Shown here: positions 35,361-46,670 of the stretch, piece by piece
How positions within the stretch are numbered: position 1 is the stretch's first letter
Layout of the letters: each line of letters opens with the position of its first letter
NCBI GenBank assembly: GCA_021234155.1
Contig: JAJEKV010000842.1
Span: 1-64,000, forward strand
DNA: 64,000 nt
Direction: 5' to 3'
DNA from: Isoetes taiwanensis
Taxonomy: Eukaryota > Streptophyta > Lycopodiopsida > Isoetales > Isoetaceae
The notes under the pieces: generated by a model
What the model was told of the DNA's origin: nothing
Database searches by the model: none
What the model saw: only the letters and a program-made list of their open reading frames with translations
Program-made: the position numbers and the translations under genes

Positions 35361-36219
35361 TTACTTGATTTCTGGTACTAGATAGCTTTGTTCTTCTATG
35401 CAAAGAAGGCAAGAACTATTCCTGTGTGTAGTTCTAACAAATAAGAATGTATAGTACCTCCTCCTGCAAGGGATGTTGTTCTCCATAGATGTTTATGTTA
35501 TATAGAGCTACATATCTTCCTTAGCTTTCTTTTTCTGTCCAATAAACAATAGCCACAATAGGTCTCCAGATTTGGATAATCACGGGTTCCAAATTCCAGT
35601 AAACAATAGCCACCATAGACCTCCAAATTTGGATGATCATGGGCTTACAACTATGTCCCAGCATAGTTGGCAATGGTTAACCTTCTAATATCTCAATTTT
35701 TACAGAAGAGCCAAATGTCATATAACTTGGCAGGAAGGTACCATTCATTCTTACTTGCTAATATGAACAGCCTTCTTATCGTTTGTTTTATCTTATCGTT
35801 TGTTTTGGGCCATTGATGTACATAATATTCTCATGGATATTCATTCTGCTACATTTCAGACCATCCACCAAGTCCATGATAGGGTCAAATCCCCATTTCC
35901 ACCTCAGCATAAGATTTTGTAACCTTTGCAATAAGTCAAAATACAAGTCAACATAAAAACATCTCACAGAACAGCTCGTGAGGGGATTGGAAGCTTTAAC
36001 AGAAGCACTTTGGGCAGAATCATGGTGGCAGAAGTATCTGTATGTGATCTTACCTTATTCTGCATGCAAACCTGCTGAACATGAGACAACAAGCCAAACA
36101 TCTGCCTGCGAAACTGCCCAAGCAAACAACTTAAACATTTCAAATGTCACATCATAGCCACAGATTCCTTACCCTTTTCCCTGGATTTTCGCGTGCTGCC
36201 CATTCACAACAGACCCATT
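35361..36219. other. Downstream of the small HSP gene; no gene seen
   Basis: Contains an imperfect direct repeat (ACAATAGCCAC-ATAG-CTCCA-ATTTGGAT-ATCA) at about 35545-35642. I recognise no coding region. Confidence 0.35.
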
Positions 36220-36765
36220 AGGGCTTTTTTGAGATTAAAAAAGGGCCTTCAAAACATGCCAACTAAGCCAAATTAAGATAAATGAACTACCAATCAGAAA
36301 TCAGAGCCTGACGGGTCCAGTCAGCAAAACTGTTATAACTAACTCACTGGATCACATTTACTAGCATAACTATTGATAGGAAAGTCCAAATGAGCTCTCG
36401 TTTAGTGCAATAGATAGATCTCGTTGAGATCTTTCCAATCTTAGGTGCTTTGCACATATTTTAAGCACTTATGATTGTCAAAACTCCAAAAAATATGGTT
36501 TCTACCATTTTTTACTATCCTACGGGGTTAAAAGATATGCAAACCACCCAAGGTTGGAAAGATCTCAATGAGATCTATCTATTGCACCAAACAAAAGCTC
36601 ATTTGGACTTTTCTGTCAACACTTATGCTAGAAAATGTGATCCAGTGAGTTAGTTATAATTGTTTTGGCCCCGGATTACCGGGTACGTTTTTAGATTGGT
36701 AGTTCCTCTAACTTAGTCGGCCAGTTCTTAGAAGGCCCCTTTTATGATCAAAAATCTAATAATAC
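36220..36765. mobile_element. Foldback element with ~200-bp inverted arms
   Basis: The left arm (about 36220-36435) and right arm (about 36550-36765) are imperfect reverse complements: AACTAACTCACTGGATCACA and TGTGATCCAGTGAGTTAGTT, CAATAGATAGATCTCGTTGAG and its partner, and at the edges GGGCCTTC with GAAGGCCCC. The loop is about 115 bp with no coding capacity. This fits a foldback or Mutator-like MITE with long terminal inverted repeats. I could not define a target duplication. Confidence 0.8.
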
Positions 36766-36821
36766 CCACTACCGCTTCCTTGCCTCCATTTCCTACTCCC
36801 ATAATTTCACGGGCACTTCCT

Positions 36822-38260
36822 TCACAAGTTAAATTGTAGTATACTTGGCGCAAAACTCTTACTAAACTCACCGATTTGTGGGGTAAATGTCCCTTCACTT
36901 GGACATGGCGGCTCATTTACTTTTGCTCGAACCACGGCATTCTTGCACTCGTGAGCCTTATACTTACCCCGCCTACTAGGCCACTCTCTTTCAAACTCAT
37001 TCTTGTCCAAATTTGTGATTACATCGTGGTGATTACGCTCCACTTGGACAATAGCGGGGCCTGCCTCGCCCGGCTACATTATGCACCTCTGTGATGGTGC
37101 AATTATCCCTCTTTGAAACTTCATCCATCGCACGCAACCTTCTTAACTCAGCCGTGCGATACTCATTCGCCCTTGCATGTGCTTGTGCTCTCTCCATTTG
37201 CCGAGCAGCTGACATTTCAAGCTCGTTCTCCATGCCTTGCTGCTAAGGAGAGGGGGTCCTCAAATTAGAGGGAACCGAAAAATCATGATGATCCTTTGTC
37301 GATGCGGCGACCCACATTCCGTGGAATTGGATTGATTCTTAAGATCTGTTAGGTGAGACATAATTTGAGTCTTGACTTCTATAGGTGCCCTGACTTGTAT
37401 AGGTGTGCTTTGACTTCTTGTCTTTATAATTTTCGTTAGCTGTGATATATAAAAAAGCACAGAATAAATAACACAAAAAACACACGAAAAGAAAAGCTAA
37501 GCTACACAACACACATGGACAATAATCTTTCAAATAGCATCGAACAAGTGTTTAATGAATTTATTTGGAATATTATGTAATACAAGAATGTTTGAATGTG
37601 AGTGAATATGCACGCTAAGCATTGACTAGGACGGCTTGGTCTAATGCATCGTCGCCACCACGGCCAAGTTGAAGAATCAATCGATTCCAATTGTGGCCTC
37701 GGTGCCGCGAATTGGAGAGCAATGAAAACCTTTCGCATTGTGTCAAGTAGCTGGGCCATATCAAATTTTAGGTGTTTTGTCCCTCATTGGCGACTCAGCG
37801 AAATGTTTCAAATAGTCGCACATTCTCCGATGCTTGCCTTGCTGCTCCAAGTTTCCTATTGACTCCATGTAGGAGTGCTTACTAGCAAAGTCGGCTAAGT
37901 AGTAGACAATGTGCGGCTTTGCCGGAGTGTAAATCAAAGTCAACCCTTGCGGCCAGCGTCTTGAGCCACTACCAAAAAAGAGATCACCATGCATATATGG
38001 ATGCGGCCCTTTCCATCTCAATTCTTTTCTTACCTTCGCCATCCATACCCTTGTAATGCCATCGTTTTACCTCCAGCGTCTCGTGGATCAACACGGATTC
38101 ATCCCAATCACAAATGCCAATGTATCTGACACGAGGATTAATACATCCTTCTCCTTTCCATAATCAAAATGGAGCAATATATTGCCGGATGCAAGTCCAT
38201 ATGCAAATATCTTTCTTGATGGAGCTTTAAGTAGCCCACTCTGAGAATGACATTGCTAAG
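36822..38260 (-). pseudogene. Decayed kinase-like and coiled-coil coding region
   Basis: Read from 38260 downward, minus-strand frames give LLKAPSRKIFAYGLASGNIL, then after a shift VRYIGICDWDESVLIHE. These resemble a kinase catalytic loop (xxxxxGNILL) and a DFG-equivalent CDW. Then 38042-37761 has HGDLFFGSGSRRW and YTPAKPHIVYYLADFASK, like a kinase C-lobe, and 37759-37640 has MAQLLDTMRKVFIALQFAA. Further down a strongly charged, Glu/Arg/Ala-rich helix (37233-37100, for example AARQMERAQAHARANEYR) suggests coiled coil, and 37043-36822 continues with EFEREWPSRRGKYKAHE. Several frameshifts and stops separate them. The catalytic Asp and Lys are not evident, so it would be a pseudokinase or wreckage. 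The assignment is tentative. Confidence 0.35.
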
Positions 38261-41200
38261 TCCCCAACCCTAGAGGCAACAAATAATTCTTTTCTTTTAC
38301 GCACTCCTCAAAGCAGACCTCAAGTAAAGAGTCTCAACTCGGGGGGACGCTCCCAACTTCTTGAATGCAAGCTCGCAAAGGCTTTGGACCCATGACTTGT
38401 AAAGAAGGTTGCCAGCGAACCTCCATTCAAAAAGGGAAAATTAAGCCTTGTCTTTCTAGGCGGTTGTGCTACCAATGCGTATTATACACCCGTGCCTAAC
38501 TTGCATTCCGACTCCCTCATGTTCTTGACATAGCTTCCACTAACTTATTGGGTTACGTACTAGGCTGAAAATTATTATGTTGAAGTTTTTACACAATAAG
38601 GTTCATCCTTAATAAAACTAGACCCTAAAATATTGCACTTATACAACTGCGCCATATGAACCGAGAACCAATTAAGTTTTATGCATTTTATTATTTGTGA
38701 TGAATCTACCATGGCAAACCAAGTAGTCTTGGCATCTGCTCTTCTCTGAGCTTCCCACTCCCTATCGTCTCACCGGGGCGTTTGGCTTTTATGGTTTGCG
38801 CCAACACTTTCTTAACAAGATGGGGGTTGATGGGCTTCTTTCTTCAATTTTTACGTTGGTCCGCGCCGCATTCCATGTCTTTGGCTTTTTCTTTCGACTC
38901 TAGCCTCAGCGATGACTACTCAAATTTGCAACTTTTGTGATCATATTGCCGGTAGTGCGGCTAATATTACCCACTATCCATGTATACCTCTCTTGCTCAC
39001 TCTTTTCAGGCTCTAGCTCCATCATTCGAAGCTAGAGCCCAGCTACTGCCAAAATGCAAGGCTAGCAAGTTTTAAATGCATTGCACTTGTCAGTCATGCT
39101 TTTTCAAAAGGCGAGACCAATCGAATGCTTATCAAAACATCGCCCGGTTCCTATATTAGTGTCGGACTTTCATCGCGACACCATCGGGGGAACTAGGGTG
39201 TGAATTAATAAAACATTCTCCTAACCCTTAATAAAAGTACAACACACACCTTCGACACCGGCGTGACCAAGGCCAACAACGGCGTCGGCGGGGTTATACT
39301 CTTAATAAAGGGAGACCCTAGTTGCCTTAAGCTTGATTGCCACCCACCCTCGGCATGGCGCAAATAAATGCGGCAATACCAGGCAAGGGGCATGCCTATG
39401 CTCTTAGCAACACACAACCCTAAAAAAGCCCTAAACTTAAACCTTGTACTAAAGTTGTCGTTTAAGGGAAGGCAACCAATTTCTTTTCTTTTTTGGTTTT
39501 TTTTTTATTTTATTTTACTCTTAAATTATTATTTGCTTAAATTATTATTATTTCTTTTTTTTTTTTCTAAAATAGGCCAAGCTCGCCCATAATGGAACAA
39601 GGCACTCACCATCGTTCGCCCTTACGAGGGCAGCAGGTGAAGAGCCTTCCGGATTAACACGGCCTACCTATCAAAAACAACAAAAAAACCTAAAACTAAA
39701 AAAAAAACAAAAAAAGGTTTTGGGTGGCAAATTACAAAGGTTATTGTGAAGATACCTTCTTTTCGCGGCAAAAACTGAATCCAGCGCCCATAAATATATA
39801 AAAATCAGCGTCTGTGAAAAAACTTCAGTTCAGCGTCGCTTTATCTTGGCGTCACGACGATGCATGCGCCCGGTTCAGCGTCTGGCACTCATCGAAAGCG
39901 TCTGCGAAAAAATTTTCGCGTGCAGCTTTTGGCTCACAAATGCCTTGAAAGTCAGATTTTGTACTTTTCGCGCCCTATAAAGCTGCATTTTGTCTGTGAA
40001 GATTTTTTCAGCGTCGCGGCTTTCCGCGAAGCTTCAGCGTCTGTGAAATTTTTTCCGTCCGAGGTTTTATCGTGTTTTTGACTTTATCGTCCGGGAATTT
40101 TAATTTTGTAATGCGTATAGAACCTATCCACAGGAACCGGCTATGAAGCCATTGGGGAAAAAGATTTTGAAATTTTGGTTCTTATGAAGGCAAGAAGTGA
40201 GGTAGCTCATCTATCTGGGGAGGCGAAAAGAGCAAGAAAAATAGCGAAGGTATGGCAAAAACGGCAATAGGGAGAGAGATTCTGTAGTAAGGCGGCCGGC
40301 ATGGGCATGGTATCGGCATGGCGGAGGAGGAGGCCGCTACTACAAGCCCTAGGCAGTACTTGCGAAACAAGGCTTCAATTTCTTCAAAGAGAGTCTAGAT
40401 TTAAAGCTCAAAAAAACCATAGCTTCTCCGGCGATCTTTAATTTGGTATTTCTTGGAATCCTTCTAGTGCCCTAACCTCGAAAAAGGAGGAAGTCGCTCT
40501 GCTTTCTTGCCCCCAATCTTTCTTTGCCTCCTGCTCTTCCTCCCATTTCTGCCTCTCCCACGCTTTCATCACGTTGCTGTCTATCACGTCCTCTGCCGAT
40601 TATCTACGCTTTTTAATCGCGATCTTTGTTGGCCAAGGCGATGTGAAGAAGGCGATGATGTAGTCGGCGGTATTGTATGATGGGAAGCTTCATATGAAAT
40701 GGCGTTGATCAAGATGAAGAGTCTAAGAGTAGTGACATGGATTCGGGGGAAAGTATATCAGGTATACAGGGAAAGGGTAGAAGCTCTTGAAAGAGTTTAT
40801 CCGCGAATGCCCCAAACCATTTTCTCCAGATAATCTTTCCCCTTTTCGTTTTGATCGAGAAAACTTCATATTTAGATGCCATTTCTTCTCCCGATCAATG
40901 GATAGCTATGGGAGCTTCTTCTGGATGGCTATGGGAGCTTCTTCCCGAAACAAAAGAGTCCAACTGGTACAAAGGATCTTTGTCTCAAAGGTATGTACCA
41001 AATTTTAAATTTCAAACATGGGCGGGAAAAAATGGCGGGGTATAGAAAAAAAGTGGGGTAAAAAAATACGTTGAAAAAACAAGTATAAAATAAATGTTAA
41101 TATAATATTTTAATTTGACAATTATACATGCACCCCCAATTTCTCTTTTTATGTGTGTGCAGGAGGTGCTTCTATATATTCTAACACTTGGGGCCCTGTG

Positions 41201-41400
41201 GGGACTGGAGCCAATCGGCCAGCCATCCAGATGATATAGTTTGAACCTTTTGGACATTGTCCTAAATCTCTTCTTTTTCAAAGGTATGTACAAAGTACAC
41301 ACCCCCCCCTTTAAATTTCAAATTTCGAATTTATCTAAGGCCAATGGATATGGATTTAAATGTTAATATATAAATTCTAATGCCATATGTTTTATATTAT
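38261..41400. other. Mostly unassigned; one phrase repeat
   Basis: At 39770-40060 the phrase TTCAGCGTCTGTGAAAAAA recurs about six times irregularly. At 40690-41040 plus-strand frames such as MKSLRVVTWIRGKVYQVYRE and SSPDQWIAMGASSGWLWEL look coding-like with a possible GTATGT donor near 40992, but I recognise no family. Nothing else stands out. Confidence 0.3.
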
Positions 41401-41520
41401 TTTAGATCATATTATATTGTCCCGATGGCATCCAAATGCCGATTTGGCGTCTTGGGAGTGAGAGACTAAGCCAGCCAGGATGGAAGAGTGAGATACTAAG
41501 CCAGGATGAAAGAGACCTGA

Positions 41521-43400
41521 GTACAAGCATCGAGACTTCCCAAACCTTGCTTTGACCCCTCTTTGGACAATGGAACTTAGCATGTAAACTAAGCTACATT
41601 GCCCAAAGAGGAGGTCGAAGAAAGATTGGGAAGTCTTGATGCTTGAACTCATCAATCACTAACCCCTAATGAACCCACAGAATCGCAAGCAACCACCAGG
41701 CCTTATATCCTCCGTGGCCACAATAAAAATAGAGTACTCAAAAACCTTGTAACCTCCTCTAGAACGAGCGATTTTCTGCTCCCACCCTCATTTTGGAAAG
41801 TCTTTTGTGTAATATAACCTAGCAAAGTATCTAAGATACATTGACCACGAGAGACACCCAAAAGGAAGTGAAGCAAAAGCTTCGCTCCTTCTAAAGGAGG
41901 TAACAAAAAATTCGAGAGAAGTCTATATTGTTTGCAGCGGAGAATATAAGGCACAGTGACTACTAAACATTCAAGAGGGTCGCGTCCTCTAATTTCAAGT
42001 CATGGTGATGCTCAAGGTTCTCCATCAATAGAAGGAGTTAGGATGTTCCATGATTTGGTGCCCTAACGGCCCATTTGTGTATAGATGGACAGCCCGGGGC
42101 ACCACTTTGGCTTGAGGTTAGAGTCGCGGCTCTCACCTCGGCCTCGAGACACGGGTCAGGGCATCGAGGCGTCCCAATCTTTGCTTTCCCCGCCTCTTTG
42201 GACAATGGAACTTAGCATGTAAACTAAGCTACATTGCCCAAAAGGCTGGGGAAAGAAAACGGGGAAGTCTCGATGCTTGAATTCAGAGTCAAAGCATCGA
42301 TTCCCAAATCGGCAGAGTGCAAGCATCGAGACTTCCCAAGCCTTGCTTTCACCCCCACTTTGGACGATGGAACTTAGCATGTAAACTAAGCTAGATTGCC
42401 CAAAGAGGAGGGAAAGAAAAGGCTGGGAAGTCTCGATGCTTGAATTCATCATTCACTAACATCTAATGAACCCACAAAATCATAAGCAACCACTAGGCCT
42501 TATATCCTCCGTGGCCACAATAAAAATAGAGTACTCAAAACCTTGTAACCTCCTCTAGAGCGAGCGATTTACGCTCAGGCCCCCATTTTTTGGCGTCTTT
42601 TGTGTAATATAACCTAGCAAAGTATCTAAGATACATTGACACGAGAACCGCATAAAGAGTCGAGCAAAGCTCGCTCCTTCTAAAGGAGGTAACAAGAAAT
42701 TCGAAGAGAAGTCTATATTGTTTGCCATGGAGAATATAAAAACGGTGACTGACAACCATTCAAGAGAATTAGGTGCTCTAATTAGCCACCTAAAATGGTG
42801 AGCAACCTCATCCTGGGGGCAAATTAGATCTTGCAAAAAGAGGGACAATCAAAGAGACTAAGCCGGGGATAAAAAGATTGGGAGATCTCGATGCCTTTAC
42901 TTGTCAAACATTTTGGAAAGGTGTATTTTGGGCGTCTTTGTGTAATATAGCGATCTAATTCGGGCTTACTCTATTTTGAGTTTCTGCTTGGCGTATCTAA
43001 CTTCGCCACCTAAAAGGGCGATGTCATCGAGGGGCAAATTAGATACATCAAGCGGAAAAGCGAAAGAGACTAAGGATAAAAGAGATTGGGAAGTCGCGAT
43101 CTAATTCAGGCTTACTCCCTTTTCGAGTTTCCTGCTTGCTGTATCTAATTCGCCACCTAAAATGAGTGAGCGGCCTCATGCTAGGGGGCAAATTAGATAC
43201 AGCAAACAGGACAAACGAAAGCGACTAAGCCTGGGTCCAAGCATCGAGACGTCCCAGCTTGATGTATCCCAGGCTTACTCCCTTTTCGAGTTTCCTGCTT
43301 GATGTATCTAAATCGCCACCTAAAATGAGTGAGCGACCTCATCCTAGGGGGCAATTTAGATACATCAAACAGAACAAAGAAAAGAGACTGAGCCTGACCT
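41521..43400. repeat. Cluster of hairpin (foldback) modules
   Basis: At least three classes alternate. Class A (41521-41646, 42161-42280, 42321-42442) has arms with AAGCATCGAGACTTCCCAA around a centre GGAACTTAGCATG-TAAACTAAGC, about 120 bp each. Class B (41698-41955 and its direct copy 42485-42765) is about 260-280 bp with arms GCCTTATATCCTCCGTGG and TGTAACCTCCTCTAGAACGA and their complements. Class C (about 42945-43100, 43095-43235, 43262-43400, with a partial one at 42775-42870) has arms with GTTTCCTGCTTGATGTATCTAA and TTAGATACATCAAACAG around CGCCACCTAAAATGAGTGAG. Arms pair over 40-100 bp with mismatches. No protein-coding region is credible. Confidence 0.85.
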
Positions 43401-43739
43401 AACATTTCCTGTGCATTTGGAAGTCTCGATGCTTTTACTCCATCCATGCTTTTACTCCATCCATGCTTTTACTCGATGCTTTTATAATGTCATTATACCT
43501 TGTTTGAAATAACGTCGTTATACCCGTCATTATACCTTATTATCCATTCACAAAATGATACAGGTCAAAATTTACTTTGTCTAAAAATGTAATGTCTCAT
43601 TTTCATTGGTCATTTGGGTCAATATAATCACCCTGCTGACCACAGAGCTGATGGTAAGAAGCGGTTAATGTCAGCGCTGTCTCTCTCCTTCAGCGGCTCC
43701 TCCCTCCCCTCCACAATTCCATCTGCGAAAGGTTTGAAA

Positions 43740-44440
43740 AGTGTGCATCTGCCCATCCCTCTACTTGGCGGTCAAATGTGGCAACACCGGCATGCGACCT
43801 TGCATATTAAATATGGCATATTGTAACTTCGGGGAAAAATCCATCCGTCTTGCATTTGTTGAATGGCGGCTTTGCAACATCCAATCAAGAACACATCGCA
43901 TGTGCATACGATGCCCACACCCTAGAGTGTACCAGCCCCACTGTGGGGTTGTCACCACACAATTGGCAATGTCGTAATCAACAACCTTTAGCTCTTCCCA
44001 CTGACTCTCATACAAATACTGCGAGGAGATAGGATATCGACTCGCAGAAGTCACCCAAAAGGGGGAGTCTAACGATCTCGTCAAATTGCGCAAGTGATGT
44101 TGTTTTCCCTAAGGGTTGCCTCTCTGTTTTAATGCGCTAGTTGCCGTTTAGCGTCCTCTAATTCAGCGGCCATCTTGTCATACCCATCGGCACGGTCCTT
44201 CAAGCGAATATTCTCTTCAGAAAGTGTTAGCTTACGACTTCTCTCATTCTCCAATTGGGCTCGAATATCCACAAGGTCATTCACGGCTCCAGCCGCGGCT
44301 ACCCCTGCCACCTCCAAAAGTTGGATAGCGTCAGCAACAAGGTATGTAATGGTGATGGGCTCACCATGTGGCCCACTCTCGCTATCTTCCGATAGCTTGA
44401 CCCTCTTGGTGTGCAGATGCTACTTCCAGTATAATGGATT
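43740..44440 (-). pseudogene. Coiled-coil and RING-like coding pair, unknown gene
   Basis: Read downward, 44440-44129 encodes a helix-forming Glu/Lys/Arg-rich segment (for example RAQLENERSRKLTLSEENIR and YDKMAAELEDAKRQL) ending in a stop. Then 44093-43761 encodes VVDYDIANCVVTTPQWGWYT followed by LGCGHRMHMRCVLDWMLQSR. CxxxxH-type spacing C-GHRMHMRC-x3-W is like the central part of a RING-H2 finger. The first CxxC pair is not intact (CVVT), and the last pair appears only in another frame (CRCCH). It may be a broken E3 ligase-like gene or a mobile-element gene. The family is uncertain. Confidence 0.4.
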
Positions 44441-46495
44441 ACGTATTCTAATCAGAACCTGCTGTAATTGAAGACTGTTAAAGAAAGAAATAAAGTCACC
44501 GTGGCCATCCAACTTGCCCTAAGTGAAGTCTAGGTGATAAAGAAGTAAAATGATTATTAATACAAGAATTCAATCTCAAAGTCCTGCTGGACTACAACCG
44601 TGTGACATAATAAAACTCATGTAGGCAGCTTTCTTCTTTCTACTTGAATCCCTGAATTCTGCAATGACATTGTGAAGAAGGGAGTGGCGGATACAATGTG
44701 ATTTTGCTCCATAGTCATGACATGTCTTAAACAAGGCTACCCAGCAATTTCATCTACAGTTTGAGGCTGCTAGCCACATAGTCACTCAAATTGATTCCAT
44801 TTGAATCAAACTTCTAATATCTGTTTCCAAGAAAATGCATGAATGTGAGGGTGTGCAGGTAAGCTCTAATGACAACTTCTTGTAGGCTGACGGTTCTTTT
44901 GCATATCTTTGTCTCAAATGACTGTTTGAGTTTTCAGTGCTGCTTCTTTCACCTATGTTCTACCCACTTTGAGAACCAAGTACTTACAAATGTCTATGGC
45001 CTAGGTACAGATGCTAAGCACTATAGAACTAAAAAAGATCACCCTTTACATGATCACATTTCCAAGTGCTAAAAGCCCGCAATTTCTGGTCACCGACTCC
45101 TTAAACCTCACAGCCACAGCGCCTGTTCGTCTGGCACGTTCAGGACCACCCTAATCTACCTAGCAAGTAAGAAAGAAGCGTTAAAATGCAGTGCATATAT
45201 GCCCCTTGAAATATTCCTGAACTAATGGTAAATTGAAATAGGATAACAAGAATATGTCACTACTTTTCTCACAGTTGAGCTTCTGTTAGAAACTCCCTGA
45301 AGCGATCTGCTTGCTTGTTTACTTCATAACATATGTTTACTTCATACCGTATCACATTACTTCTTGACAATTTATTATTGCAGAGATCTGTACTAACAAG
45401 TATTACACAAAATACCAGGTGAAACTTCGAAGGTGTTGCTCAATATTCATTGTGGAAATTGCATGTGACCTGCGAGATTGCTGATTCATAAGTGTGCTTC
45501 CTGTTGTTCGAAAAGATGACCCCTGTACCACCAAATCCAAGCTCTTGCAAACACTTGGCTATAAACAACAGCTACAAACAACAGACTGGCAAAAACCACT
45601 GAAGAATAAGGGCCAAGTTTTGGCGGGCATATTCGAGGTCTTTTGCTCCTTCCTCCACTTTAATCTTTGCGCAGAAGCTAAGAGGGTTGCATCAGAGTCT
45701 AATGCCGGAGGAAGCACCACCCATATCCGAGGTAGAAAAACAAAATAGGTTTTCCTGGATTTGTCCCAAAATAGTTGTGGCCATGTCCCAAGATTCATCA
45801 GCACGGAAACTTTCTGCCACTGGAGGCCGGGAACAAGCAAAGAGGTGACAGAGGACCACCATAGCTCCACAATGCTATCCATGAGGTTTGCATCTTCAGC
45901 CCCTAAAATAAAAAGAGGGCTTTTGTTGTGAGCCCTTGGATGTTGGACCTTTGAAAAAAAAAAGTTAAATTAACGACTAAGAAATGGTGCACTCTAGATG
46001 TACGCATTAGTACACCCATTCGAATACGCCATGAAATCTTAGGAAAACCTTTGTGAAAAGCGTACAAAAACACAAAGAAAACCCCCTGTTATTATGCTAC
46101 ATATTTGAACCCAAATAATTAATGTAACTGTAATCTCGACGCACTGTTTCATTAAAATGCCTTGATTAAATGGTCGAAAATAAAACTTATCACATACAGT
46201 AAAGAAAGAAAGAAAGAATGATCACAGTAAAATGATCTTGCAATTCGTGCACAACCTAACATCTTATTTTGACTTTAGTGTTATGTACAAGATACCTCAA
46301 CTTGTGTGGCCATACCCCATAAACGAGGATAGTTATCTCAAGTCCAAAATGAAGTATAACTCAAAATACGTCCATCCAATAACACTTGATGCCAAAGTGA
46401 CCCCTCATATGAATATGCACCCAAATAAAAGAACATTTGGAGGAATTGTTATAATATATGGTTATGTTAGATATGCACCCAAACAAAAGAGGGTT
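44441..46495. other. No recognised gene
   Basis: AT-rich. A minus-strand frame is open from 45882 to 45559, and the plus strand of the same place is open too (45494-45748). I recognise neither. A short (GAAA)n lies near 46203. Confidence 0.3.
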
Positions 46496-46640
46496 TTTAT
46501 TAAGGGGCTTCTAGTTAGTTTTGCTAACTTAACTGAACCTGCTTGTAAACCTCAACAGTCTGATTACATTGAAATAAGTTCCTCCAAATTAAAAACCTAA
46601 CAAGTTTTATCTTGCTAAAGCCTTCTGATGTGCTTGTTGC
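46496..46640. repeat. Repeat half P, left side of the split repeat
   Basis: Matches 20763-20885 (CTAGTTAGTTTTGCTAACTT, then AAAAACCTAACAAGTTTTAT). It breaks off at a T-rich tract where the other copy continues into half Q. Confidence 0.85.
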
Positions 46641-46670
46641 TAGTTCTCTCTCTTTTTTTCTTTTTCTTTT

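Noticed and set aside
41521-41646. Rho-independent terminator-like hairpin
   Set aside because: The stem is far too long, it recurs as a module, and the setting is eukaryotic.
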